From NCBI RefSeq assembly GCF_004366075.1, contig NZ_SODU01000005.1, positions 538,511 through 602,510 of the forward strand: DNA of 64,000 bases, given 5' to 3'. The notes beneath the pieces are model-generated. The model worked only from the letters and a program-made list of their open reading frames with translations, ran no database searches and was not told the origin of the DNA. Below, in pieces: positions 1-7,879 of the stretch (positions are counted from its first letter, which is position 1; every line of letters starts with the position of its first letter). Origin of the DNA: Kribbella pratensis (GTDB lineage: Bacteria; Actinomycetota; Actinomycetes; Propionibacteriales; Kribbellaceae). The position numbers were made by a program, and so were the translations under genes.

Positions 1-50
1 CGCTCCAGCTCGGCGTACTCCGCCTTCAGCGTCTCGACTGCCTCGAACAT
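1..50 (-). CDS. prfA: Peptide chain release factor 1, N-terminal fragment
   Basis: Only the first 16 codons lie in the window, reading MFEAVETLKAEYAELE from an ATG at 48-50; the gene continues off the left edge. The opening matches actinobacterial RF-1, which recognises UAA and UAG stop codons and releases the finished peptide. It follows rpmE on the same strand, the usual actinobacterial order (rho, rpmE, prfA). The purine-rich GAGTGCGAG just before the ATG is a weak ribosome site. The call rests on the short N-terminal match plus gene order, so it is probable rather than certain. Confidence 0.8.
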   Translation of the reverse strand, partial: MFEAVETLKAEYAELE

Positions 51-92
51 CTCGCACTCTCTGCTTTCGGCCGGGTCTTCGGCACCGGCGTG

Positions 93-180
93 GTCATGGG
101 GCTCGACTCCCGGTCTTCCCTCGTCGCTCCAGTCGCTTCGCTCCCTGCGCTCCTCAGTCCAGACCGGGAGGCCCCATGAC
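93..180. repeat. Long imperfect inverted repeat between rpmE and prfA
   Basis: The left arm GTCATGGGGC (93-102) plus CTCCCGGTCT (107-116) pairs with AGACCGGGAG GCCCCATGAC (161-180). The only interruption is four unpaired bases, TCGA, in the left arm. The 44-bp loop is rich in CGCT/GCTC. The 10-mer CTGCTTTCGG occurs at 61-70 and again at 181-190, directly after the right arm. It could be a transcript hairpin acting on rpmE-prfA readthrough or a small non-coding repeat element; nothing here decides between them. Confidence 0.6.
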
Positions 181-197
181 CTGCTTTCGGGCTACTG

Positions 198-248
198 AAC
201 TGAAAAACCGCGCGCCGGTCCCGCAAGGATGCGGAACCGGCGCGCGGT
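198..248 (-). terminator. Intrinsic terminator of rpmE
   Basis: The arms ACCGCGCGCCGGT (207-219) and ACCGGCGCGCGGT (236-248) are perfect 13-bp complements. An inner CCGC/GCGG extension lengthens the stem. On the minus strand the stem is followed by TTTTTCAGTT, a real U-tract. It begins eight bases after the rpmE stop codon, so it should end or attenuate transcription before prfA. Confidence 0.85.
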
Positions 249-255
249 AAGGAAG

Positions 256-462
256 CTACTTCTTGGCGTACCGCTTCTCGAAGCGGGCCACCCGGCCACC
301 GGTGTCGAGAATCTTCTGCTTGCCGGTGTAGAAGGGGTGGCACTGCGAGCACACGTCGGCGTGGATCACGCCGTTCTCCGCGGTGGAGCGCGTCGTGAAC
401 GTGGCGCCACAGGTACAGGTCACCGTGGTGTCGACGTACGTCGGGTGGATGTCGCTCTTCAA
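256..462 (-). CDS. rpmE: 50S ribosomal protein L31
   Basis: This 68-residue protein opens MKSDIHPTYVD and has the family's size. It is the zinc-binding form of L31: Cys16 and Cys18 in TCTC and Cys38/Cys41 in CSQC provide the metal site, whereas the zinc-free paralogue made under zinc limitation lacks these cysteines. L31 sits on the large subunit and bridges to the small subunit. The start codon is TTG (460-462), supported by TAGGAG six bases upstream and by the conserved N-terminus. It lies between rho and prfA on the same strand and is followed directly by a strong intrinsic terminator. Confidence 0.95.
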   Translation of the reverse strand: MKSDIHPTYVDTTVTCTCGATFTTRSTAENGVIHADVCSQCHPFYTGKQKILDTGGRVARFEKRYAKK

Positions 463-530
463 GACAGTCTCCTAGGTTTCAGGTGCCCCGGGTCGCCCGC
501 ACGGTGCGAGCGTGAACCGGAACCGACGTA

Positions 531-560
531 CCAGTTTGCCACCCGAAGGCGGCAAACCGG
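531..560 (-). terminator. Hairpin terminator of rho, no U-tract
   Basis: On the minus strand the sequence folds into a stem of about 13 pairs with two G-U wobbles, closed by a short TTCG-type loop: CCGGTTTGCCGCC against GGTGGCAAACTGG. It starts 14 bases after the rho stop codon. No U-run follows, as is common for terminators in GC-rich actinomycetes. Confidence 0.65.
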
Positions 561-573
561 TAATCGAGGTAGC

Positions 574-2802
574 TCAGTCGCCGTTGGTGGTGCTGTGGTT
601 GCTGCCGGTCGACGGAGTGGTCTTGTTGACCTGGAGCAGGAACTCGATGTTCGACTTGCTCTCCTTGAGCTTGCCGATCAGCAGTTCCAGCGCGGCCTGC
701 CCGTCGAGCGCGGACAGCACCCGGCGCAGCTTCCAGACCACCTGGGTCTCGTCCTTGGACATCAGCAGCTCCTCGCGGCGGGTGCCGGAGGCGACCACGT
801 CGATGGCCGGGAAGATCCGCCGGTCGGCGAACTCGCGGCGCAGCCGCAGCTCCATGTTGCCGGTGCCCTTGAACTCCTCGAAGATCACCTCGTCCATCTT
901 CGAGCCGGTCTCGATCAGCGCGGTGGCGAGGATGGTCAGCGAGCCGCCGTCCTCGATGTTGCGGGCCGCGCCGAAGAACCGCTTCGGCGGGTACAGCGCG
1001 GACGAGTCCACACCACCGGACAGGATCCGGCCGCTGGCCGGTGCCGCGATGTTGTACGCGCGGCCGAGCCGGGTGATCGAGTCCAGCAGGACGACGACGT
1101 CGTGGCCGAGCTCCACCAGCCGCTTCGCGCGCTCGATCGCCAGCTCCGCGACCGTGGTGTGGTCGTCGGCCGGGCGGTCGAAGGTCGAGGCGATGACCTC
1201 ACCCTTGACCGTGCGCTGCATGTCGGTGACCTCTTCGGGCCGCTCGTCCACCAGCACGACCATCAGGTGTACTTCGGGGTTGTTCGTGGTGATCGCGTTC
1301 GCGAGCGCCTGCAGCACCATCGTCTTACCGGCCTTCGGCGGCGAGACGATCAGGCCGCGCTGGCCCTTGCCGATCGGGCTGACGATGTCGACGATCCGCG
1401 TGGTCAGCACGCCCGGCTCGGTCTCCAGGCGGAGCCGCTCGGTCGCGTACAGCGGAGTGAGCTTGTTGAAGTCCTGCCGCTGCTTGGCGATCTCCGGGTC
1501 GGCGCCGTTCACGGTGTCGATCCGGACCAGCGGGTTGAACTTCTCCTTGCGCTCGCCCTCCTGCGGCTGCTTCACCGCACCGGTGATCGCGTCACCCTTG
1601 CGCAGGCCGTAGCGCTTGACCATCGAGAGCGCGACGTACACGTCGTTCGGGCCCGGCAGGTAGCCGCTGGTCCGGACGAAGGCGTAGTTGTCGAGTACGT
1701 CGAGGATGCCGGCGGCCGGGACGAGTACGTCGTCCTCGCTGATCGTCGGCTCGGTGTCGTACCGCTCGCCGCGGCCGCGGGTGCGGCTGGAGTCGCGACC
1801 GCTGTCGCGGCCACCGTCACGGCCGGCGGGCTGGCCGTCGCGGTTGCGTTCCCGGTCGCGACCCCGGCGGCGCCGGCGACGGCCCTCGCCTTCCTCGCCC
1901 CGGTCGTCCTGCCGGTCCTGCCGGTCCTGACGGTCCTGACGGTTCCGCTGGTTGTCACCGCGGTTGTCCCGGTTGCCGTCGCGGCTCCCGTCACGGTTGC
2001 CATCACGGTTGCTGTCACGCTGGCCGTCCCGGTTGCCGTCGCGCTGGCCGTCCCGGTTGGTGTCCCGGTTCTGCTCGCGGTTCTGCTCGCGGTTCTGCTC
2101 GCGGGTCTGGCCGGCGTCGCGGTTGCGGTCGCGGCTCTGGCTGCCGTCGCGGCTGTCCCGGTTCGTGTCCCGGTTGGTGTCCCGGTTCTGCTCGCGGGCG
2201 TTGTCGCGGTTCCGCTCGCGGGTGCGGCCCTGGCTCTCACCACGGTCGTCGGCGCCCTCCTCGGTGCGGGTCTCCACCCGCTCGACGGCACCACTCTGGG
2301 CATCACTCGAGGCACCGTTCGGGGCAGCCGTCTCCGGCTTGGCGACCTTCGCGGCCGGCGCTTCGACGGCGACCTCGGGGGCAGCACCGTTCAGCGTGGC
2401 GCCGGTGGTCGCGTCGTTCTGCGGGTCCTGCGGCGTGTCCTTCTGGGCGGCGGCGCGGGTCCGGCGGCTGCCGCCCTCGCGCTTCGCGGGCGCCGCGGTC
2501 CTCGCCTCCGGCGCCTCGGCGGCCTCGTCGAGCGTCGGCTGCGTCGAGCGCGCCTTCGCCTTCGAGCCGCTGGTAGAGCCGCCCGCGGAAGAACCGGCGG
2601 ACCCGCCGGTCTGGGCGGCCTTGATCGCCTCGATCAGCTGGCCCTTGCGCAGTGCGCCGGTGCCCTTGATGCCGAGCGTCCCGGCGAGCTGCTTGAGCTC
2701 GGGGAGCAGCATGCCCTCGAGGCCGCCTCCGGCTTTCCGGCGACGCGTCGCGGTGGTCACCGCGGCGTCAGCTCCACCGGAGGCTTCAACAGTTTCTGTC
2801 AC
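574..2802 (-). CDS. rho: Transcription termination factor Rho with long basic insertion
   Basis: Rho is a hexameric RNA-dependent ATPase that ends transcription. The N-terminal SAP-like helical domain is at residues 31-62 (LPELKQLAG). Residues 65-345 form a low-complexity insertion, from 196 onwards made of NRD, DGNRD, EQNRE and RQD repeats. The RNA-binding domain (about 356-430) follows, then the ATPase core with P-loop PPKAGKT (488-494), Walker B VVLVDERPEE, and the Q/R-loop region ending in PPKRFFGAARN. The GTG at 2800-2802 is chosen as start because GGAAGG lies seven bases upstream; an ATG-started form from 2859 would add 19 unconvincing residues. At 742 residues it is far longer than E. 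coli Rho (419). Basic insertions here are typical of actinobacteria and raise RNA affinity. Confidence 0.96.
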   Translation of the reverse strand: MTETVEASGGADAAVTTATRRRKAGGGLEGMLLPELKQLAGTLGIKGTGALRKGQLIEAIKAAQTGGSAGSSAGGSTSGSKAKARSTQPTLDEAAEAPEARTAAPAKREGGSRRTRAAAQKDTPQDPQNDATTGATLNGAAPEVAVEAPAAKVAKPETAAPNGASSDAQSGAVERVETRTEEGADDRGESQGRTRERNRDNAREQNRDTNRDTNRDSRDGSQSRDRNRDAGQTREQNREQNREQNRDTNRDGQRDGNRDGQRDSNRDGNRDGSRDGNRDNRGDNQRNRQDRQDRQDRQDDRGEEGEGRRRRRRGRDRERNRDGQPAGRDGGRDSGRDSSRTRGRGERYDTEPTISEDDVLVPAAGILDVLDNYAFVRTSGYLPGPNDVYVALSMVKRYGLRKGDAITGAVKQPQEGERKEKFNPLVRIDTVNGADPEIAKQRQDFNKLTPLYATERLRLETEPGVLTTRIVDIVSPIGKGQRGLIVSPPKAGKTMVLQALANAITTNNPEVHLMVVLVDERPEEVTDMQRTVKGEVIASTFDRPADDHTTVAELAIERAKRLVELGHDVVVLLDSITRLGRAYNIAAPASGRILSGGVDSSALYPPKRFFGAARNIEDGGSLTILATALIETGSKMDEVIFEEFKGTGNMELRLRREFADRRIFPAIDVVASGTRREELLMSKDETQVVWKLRRVLSALDGQAALELLIGKLKESKSNIEFLLQVNKTTPSTGSNHSTTNGD

Positions 2803-3125
2803 GTGAGGTCCTTCCCACACGGATCGTCGATGTCCGACACGGCTCATCGACCAATTCATTCACCCACGGCCGCACAACGGGCACGTGGTGTACAAGAGTC
2901 TCTCGTTCGATCTGAGTCCCCCCGGACATCTCCGACGCAGGCGGCGCAAGGTCACATCCACAGGAGGGTCGCCACACAACACAGGGTGCCGGGAGCACAG
3001 CCCGGATCGTGACGAGAGCACGCCGATCACCTGGAGGGGATCGGGTGAGTCGAGACTAGCACCACAACAGGTCCTTCTGCCGACTCGGCAGGTACAACGC
3101 GTGTCAGCGGCCCGGCATTCCCGGA
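2803..3125. other. Intergenic region between thrB and rho
   Basis: This 323-bp stretch separates the end of thrB from the start of rho, both on the minus strand, and must hold the rho promoter and leader. I see no clear -35/-10 pair. CTGCCGACTCGGCAG at 3077-3091 is a perfect palindrome with 7-bp arms, 34 bases after the thrB stop, and may be a weak terminator stem or an operator. No convincing gene is present; a 70-codon frame at 2786-2998 overlaps the rho start and has no recognisable content. Confidence 0.5.
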
Positions 3126-4094
3126 TCAGCCGGCTTCCATCGACCAGACCTGTACGCCGACTGGATCGATCTCCAGCTCGTACTTCGTCCAGCCGTCCGG
3201 TGCATCCGGCGTACCACGGAAAAACAGGTCCTGACCTGGGCTCTTCCCGTCCTGATCGCCGAGTACGGCGACCGTCGGACCGGCACCGCTGACGATCGCC
3301 GCGAGTCCACTGCCCCGCAGTTTGTGCACCAGCGCGAGGCTCTCCGGCATCGCCGGCTCGCGGTACTCCTGATGCAGCCGGTCCTCGGTCGCGGTCAGCA
3401 GCAATTCGGGCCGCCCGGTCAGCGCCGCGACCAGAAGCGCGGCCTTCCCCGCATTGGCCGCCGCATCACTGTGGGGAACAACGCTCGGCAGCAGTCCGCG
3501 CGCCTCCTTGGTCAGCACGCGATTGTCCGGTACGTAAGCAACTACCGCCGTTGAGGCCGCCGGTTCCAGACGAACCGCTCGGCCACGCTCTTCAAATGAC
3601 GCTGTGCCTTCCGTCCAAGCGATTGTGAAGCCGCCGAAGGCGGCTGCTGCAACGTTGTCCGGATGTCCTTCGATCTCGTTCGCCAGTACGACGAGACGTT
3701 CGCGATCGACCGGTTCGCCGGCCAGCGCGTACGCCGCCGCGAGCCCGCCGACGATCGCGGCCGACGACGACCCGAGACCGCGTCCGTGCGGGATCCGGTT
3801 CTCGCACCGCAAGGTGAATCCGGGCACCGAGGCACCCAGCGCGTCGAGCCCGGCCCGGATCGACCGCACCACCAGATGTGTCTCGTCCAGCGGTACTTCG
3901 CCTTCGCCGCACCCGGTCACCTCGACGGTCACTCCGGACCCGCACGGGGTGACGACAAGGTCGTCGTACAAGGTCAGCGCGAGGCCGAACGCGTCGAAGC
4001 CGGGACCGAGGTTCGCGCTGGTAGCAGGCACCCGAACCCGCACCTGATCACACGACCGCCGCCCGCCGTCCGCCTCCATGCTCTTGTCACCCAT
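3126..4094 (-). CDS. thrB: Homoserine kinase
   Basis: A GHMP-family kinase that phosphorylates L-homoserine to O-phosphohomoserine, the step before threonine synthase. The opening VRVRVPATSANLGPGFDAFG is the first GHMP motif, and PHGRGLGSSSAAIVGG is the glycine/serine-rich ATP-binding loop. The C-terminal GAGPTVAVLG is the third motif. The ATG at 4092-4094 begins five bases after the thrC stop, and an in-frame ATG at 4077-4079 is an alternative. The product is 322 residues, slightly above the family norm of about 300. It is the last gene of the argS-lysA-hom-thrC-thrB block. Confidence 0.95.
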   Translation of the reverse strand: MGDKSMEADGGRRSCDQVRVRVPATSANLGPGFDAFGLALTLYDDLVVTPCGSGVTVEVTGCGEGEVPLDETHLVVRSIRAGLDALGASVPGFTLRCENRIPHGRGLGSSSAAIVGGLAAAYALAGEPVDRERLVVLANEIEGHPDNVAAAAFGGFTIAWTEGTASFEERGRAVRLEPAASTAVVAYVPDNRVLTKEARGLLPSVVPHSDAAANAGKAALLVAALTGRPELLLTATEDRLHQEYREPAMPESLALVHKLRGSGLAAIVSGAGPTVAVLGDQDGKSPGQDLFFRGTPDAPDGWTKYELEIDPVGVQVWSMEAG

Positions 4095-4098
4095 GGGA

Positions 4099-5163
4099 TC
4101 AGGCGAGGCCGGCGATGCGGGCAACGGCGTCGGTGTCCGCCGGTGTGACGGGAGGTTCTTCGAAGGTCGCGTGGCCGAGCGCGGTGTCGATGTCCTTCAG
4201 GCCGTGGCCGGTGACGGTGATCACGACCGTCGACCCGCCCGGCAACCAGCCCTGTGCCTTGGCGTGCAACAGCCCGGCGACGCCGGCCGCCGAACCCGGC
4301 TCCACGAAGACACCTTCGCGGGACGCGAGTTCACGCTGCGCGGTCAAGATCTGCTCGTCGGTGACCATTTCGATCCGGCCGCCGGACTCGTCCCGCGCGG
4401 CCTCGGCCAATGTCCACGACGCCGGGTTCCCGACCCGGATCGCGGTCGCGGCGGTCTCCGGCTTCTCCACGATCGAGCCACGCACGATCGGCGCCGCCCC
4501 CTCGGCCTGGAAACCCCACATCTTCGGCGTCCGGGTGGCGAGCTTGTCCTTGGCGTACTCCTGGTAGCCCTTCCAGTAGGCCGCGATGTTGCCCGCGTTG
4601 CCGACCGGCAGCAGGTGCAGGTCCGGAGCGTCGCCGAGCGCGTCGCAGACCTCGAAGGACGCGGTCTTCTGCCCTTCCAGGCGGACCGGGTTGACAGAGT
4701 TCACCAGGGCGACCGGGTAGTTCTTGCCCAGCTCGCGGACGATCCGCAGGCAGTCGTCGAACCCGCCGTCGATCTGCACCAGCTTCGCGCCGTGCACGAC
4801 CGCCTGGGCCAGCTTGCCCTTCGCGATCCGGCCGGCCGGAATCACCACCAGCGGCAGCATCCCGGCGCGAACGGCGTACGCCGCGGCCGACGCCGAGGTG
4901 TTGCCCGTGGAGGCGCAGACGACCGCCTTGTCACCGGCCTGCGCGGCCAGCGAGATCGCCACCGTCATCCCGCGGTCCTTGAACGAGCCGGTCGGGTTGT
5001 TGCCCTCGACCTTGAGCCAGACCTCGCAGCCGGACTGCTCGCTGAGCCACTGCGCGGCCACCAGCGGCGTTCCGCCCTCGCCGAGCGTGACGACCGGGGT
5101 GTCTGCCGACACCGGCAACCGGTCACGATATTCCTCGATCACGCCACGCCACTGGTGAACCAT
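4099..5163 (-). CDS. thrC: Threonine synthase
   Basis: A PLP enzyme that converts O-phosphohomoserine to L-threonine. The cofactor lysine is Lys62 in NPTGSFKDRGM. The ASTGNTSASAAAYA segment and the glycine-rich phosphate cup (LPVGNAGNIAAYWKGY) are visible. At 354 residues it is the short type found in Bacillus and actinobacteria, lacking the N-terminal extension of the E. coli enzyme. The ATG lies five bases after the hom stop and the gene ends four bases before the chosen thrB start, so translation is probably coupled across all three threonine genes. Confidence 0.96.
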   Translation of the reverse strand: MVHQWRGVIEEYRDRLPVSADTPVVTLGEGGTPLVAAQWLSEQSGCEVWLKVEGNNPTGSFKDRGMTVAISLAAQAGDKAVVCASTGNTSASAAAYAVRAGMLPLVVIPAGRIAKGKLAQAVVHGAKLVQIDGGFDDCLRIVRELGKNYPVALVNSVNPVRLEGQKTASFEVCDALGDAPDLHLLPVGNAGNIAAYWKGYQEYAKDKLATRTPKMWGFQAEGAAPIVRGSIVEKPETAATAIRVGNPASWTLAEAARDESGGRIEMVTDEQILTAQRELASREGVFVEPGSAAGVAGLLHAKAQGWLPGGSTVVITVTGHGLKDIDTALGHATFEEPPVTPADTDAVARIAGLA

Positions 5164-5168
5164 TGTGG

Positions 5169-6476
5169 TTACTCGCCTTCTACCCGCATCACACTGCTGA
5201 CTTCACGGACGATGTCCATGTCCCGCAAGGACTCCACGGTCGCGGACAACGCGGCGTCGGTCGCGGTGTGGGTGACCACCACCAATTGCGCGTCACTGCC
5301 CCGGCCCTCCTGGCGGACGGTCTGGATGGACACGTCGTGCTCGGAGAAGGCATGGGCCACCGCCGCGAGCACACCGGCCTTGTCGGCCACGTCCAGCGAC
5401 ACGTGATAGCGGGTCATCGCGTCGCCCATCGGCCGTACGGCCCGCTGGGTGTACGACGACTCGCCGACCCCCGGCACACCCTTGAGCCGGTTGCGCGCGG
5501 CGGACACCAGATCCCCGAGGACTGCACTGGCCGTCGGGGCGCCGCCGGCACCACGACCATAGAACATCAGCCGTCCAGCCGCCTTACTCTCCACGAAAAC
5601 GGCGTTGTACGCGTCCCGGACACTGGCCAGCGGGTGCGTGACCGGGATCATCGCCGGGTACACCCGGGCGCTCACCGAGTCGGTCGCCTCGTCCAGCTCG
5701 CAGATCGCCAGCGACTTCACCACACAGCCCATCTCGCGGGCCGACGCGATGTCGGTCGCGGTCACCTCGGTGATGCCCTCGCGGTGCACGTCGGCGATCG
5801 AGACCCGGGTGTGGAACGCCAGGCTGGCCAGCAGCGCGGCCTTCGCGGCGGCGTCGAAACCCTCGATGTCCGCGGTCGGATCCGCCTCGGCGTACCCGAG
5901 CGCCTGGGCCTCCTCGAGCGCCTCGTCGAAACCGGCGCCGGTGCTGTCCATCTTGTCGAGGATGAAGTTCGTGGTGCCGTTGACGATCCCCATCACCCGG
6001 GTCACGTCGTCACCGGCGAGCGACTCGCGCAGCGGCCGCAGGATCGGGATCGCGCCGGCGACGGCGGCCTCGAAGTACAGGTCGCGCTGGTACTTCTCCG
6101 CGGCGGCGAACAGCGTCGGGCCGTCCTCGGCGAGCAGCGCCTTGTTCGCCGTGACGACCGAGGCGCCGTGCTCGAGCGCGGTCAGGATCAGGCTGCGGGC
6201 GGGTTCGAGACCGCCGATCACCTCGATCACCAGGTCCAGGTCGCCGCGGGACACCAGGGCCTGGGCATCGGTGGTGATGAGGTCCGGGTCGACGGCGATG
6301 TCACGGGCGCGGCCGGGACGCCGTACGGCGATGCCCGCGATCTCCAGCGGGGCGCCGACGCGGGCCGCGAGATGGTCCGCCTGCTCGGTCAGGATCCGCA
6401 CCACTTCGGTGCCGACCACTCCGCAACCGAGCAGGCCTACCTTGAGAGGTTTCTCGTCGTTCACGGTGTCGTTCAT
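5169..6476 (-). CDS. hom: Homoserine dehydrogenase
   Basis: Reduces aspartate-semialdehyde to homoserine with NAD(P)H at the branch to threonine and methionine. The Rossmann motif GLLGCGVVG is at residues 14-22. The catalytic domain includes the family signature around GIVNGTTNFILDKM and EGFDAAAKAALLASLAF. A C-terminal ACT domain (about 355-430, VSLDVADKAGVLAAVAHAF) is the usual site of threonine feedback inhibition. The start ATG overlaps the lysA stop as ATGA. Being next to lysA puts both branches from aspartate-semialdehyde in one transcript. Confidence 0.96.
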   Translation of the reverse strand: MNDTVNDEKPLKVGLLGCGVVGTEVVRILTEQADHLAARVGAPLEIAGIAVRRPGRARDIAVDPDLITTDAQALVSRGDLDLVIEVIGGLEPARSLILTALEHGASVVTANKALLAEDGPTLFAAAEKYQRDLYFEAAVAGAIPILRPLRESLAGDDVTRVMGIVNGTTNFILDKMDSTGAGFDEALEEAQALGYAEADPTADIEGFDAAAKAALLASLAFHTRVSIADVHREGITEVTATDIASAREMGCVVKSLAICELDEATDSVSARVYPAMIPVTHPLASVRDAYNAVFVESKAAGRLMFYGRGAGGAPTASAVLGDLVSAARNRLKGVPGVGESSYTQRAVRPMGDAMTRYHVSLDVADKAGVLAAVAHAFSEHDVSIQTVRQEGRGSDAQLVVVTHTATDAALSATVESLRDMDIVREVSSVMRVEGE

Positions 6477-7879
6477 TCGGCGGCCCCCATGTCGAGTGCA
6501 AGCAGGTCGTCTTCGGTCTCACGGCGTACGACGACGCGCATGTGGCCGTCCTTGACCGCGATCACCGGTGGCCGCGGTACGTGGTTGTAGTTGCTCGCCA
6601 TCGACCGGCAGTACGCGCCGGTGCCGGGCACGGCGATCAGGTCGCCCGGCCGGACGTCGGAGGGCAGGAACTCGTCCTTCACGACGATGTCGCCGGACTC
6701 ACAGTGCTTGCCGACCACACGAGCCAACGTCGGCGGCGTGTCGGAGTACCGGCCGGCGAGCGTGCAGGAGTAGTCGGCGTCGTACAGCGCGGTGCGGATG
6801 TTGTCGCTCATCCCGCCGTCCACGGACACGTACGTCCGGGCGGCGCCGGCGTCCAGCTCGACCTCCTTGACCGTGCCGACCGAGTAGACCGTGCACATCG
6901 CCGGTCCGACGATCGCGCGGCCGGGCTCGATCGACACCTTCGGCATCTCGACGTCGAACGCACGGCACTCGTGCTCGACGATCTTGCCCATCTCGGTGGC
7001 CAGCTGCGCCGGGTCGGACGGGTCGTCCTGCGTGGTGTACGCGATCCCGAAGCCGCCGCCCAGGTCGAGCTCCGGCATGTCGACGCCGAGCTCGTCGGAA
7101 ACCCTTGCGTGCAAGGCGATCACGCGCTTCGCAGCCACCTCGAACCCGGACGAGTCGAAGATCTGCGAGCCGATGTGCGAGTGCAGGCCGAGCAGCTCCA
7201 GCTCGGGGGACTCGTTGACCCGGGCAACGGCTTCGAAGGCGGCGCCGGAGGTGATCGAGAACCCGAACTTCTGGTCCTCATGCGCGGTCGCGATGTACTC
7301 GTGGGTGTGCGCCTCGACGCCCGCGGTGACCCGGATCATCACCGGGGCGACCACGTTGCGTTCGGCGGCGAGCTCGATCAGCCGGGTGATCTCGTACTGC
7401 GAGTCGACGATGATCCGCCCGACGCCGGCGTCCAGTGCGCGGGCCAGCTCGGACTCGGACTTGTTGTTGCCGTGGAACCCCAACCGCTTGGGATCGGCGC
7501 CGGCCCGGAGTGCGACCGCCAGCTCTCCCCCGCTGCAGATGTCGAGGTTCAGGCCCTCTTCCATCACCCAGCGGACGACCGTCGTACACAGGAACGCCTT
7601 GCCGGCGTAGTAGACGTCGAAGTCCTTGAACGCGTGCTTGAACGCGCGGGCCCGGGAACGGAAGTCGTCCTCGTCCAGCACGTACGCCGGACTGCCGTGC
7701 TCGGCGACCAGGTCCCGGACGTCGACGCCGCCGACCTCGAGGGCGCCTTCACCGTTCTTCTTGGCCGTGTACGACCAGAGCGCCGTGACCAGGTCGTTGG
7801 GATCACGCGGCGCGCGCAGCCACTGCGGCGCCCGGTGGCCGATGTCGGCGTGCAGCGCGCCCGCCTCGTGCGCTCTCAC
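6473..7879 (-). CDS. lysA: Diaminopimelate decarboxylase
   Basis: A PLP enzyme of the alanine-racemase fold that decarboxylates meso-diaminopimelate to L-lysine, the last lysine step. The PLP lysine is Lys94 in VYYAGKAFLC. The glycine-rich cofactor loop (LDLGGGFGI), the EPGRAIVG motif and the C-terminal GAYCRSMASNYN substrate segment are all present. The start GTG overlaps the argS stop as GTGA, and the end overlaps the hom start as ATGA. The N-terminus has about 35 residues before the usual family start, so the true initiation site could lie somewhat downstream. Confidence 0.96.
   Translation of the reverse strand: MRAHEAGALHADIGHRAPQWLRAPRDPNDLVTALWSYTAKKNGEGALEVGGVDVRDLVAEHGSPAYVLDEDDFRSRARAFKHAFKDFDVYYAGKAFLCTTVVRWVMEEGLNLDICSGGELAVALRAGADPKRLGFHGNNKSESELARALDAGVGRIIVDSQYEITRLIELAAERNVVAPVMIRVTAGVEAHTHEYIATAHEDQKFGFSITSGAAFEAVARVNESPELELLGLHSHIGSQIFDSSGFEVAAKRVIALHARVSDELGVDMPELDLGGGFGIAYTTQDDPSDPAQLATEMGKIVEHECRAFDVEMPKVSIEPGRAIVGPAMCTVYSVGTVKEVELDAGAARTYVSVDGGMSDNIRTALYDADYSCTLAGRYSDTPPTLARVVGKHCESGDIVVKDEFLPSDVRPGDLIAVPGTGAYCRSMASNYNHVPRPPVIAVKDGHMRVVVRRETEDDLLALDMGAAE

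Noticed and set aside
61..190. The 93-180 inverted repeat as a transposon with a 10-bp target duplication (CTGCTTTCGG)
   Set aside because: The left copy of the 10-mer is 22 bp away from the left arm, so the direct repeats do not flank the element symmetrically.
2786..2998. A 70-codon frame in the rho leader as a possible leader peptide
   Set aside because: It runs over the rho start in another frame, has no ribosome site that I can see and no repeated regulatory codons.
229..3012. A 927-codon open frame on the plus strand opposite rho
   Set aside because: It is the antisense shadow of a repetitive GC-rich gene; its product is low-complexity Ala/Val/Arg and the minus strand encodes an unmistakable Rho.
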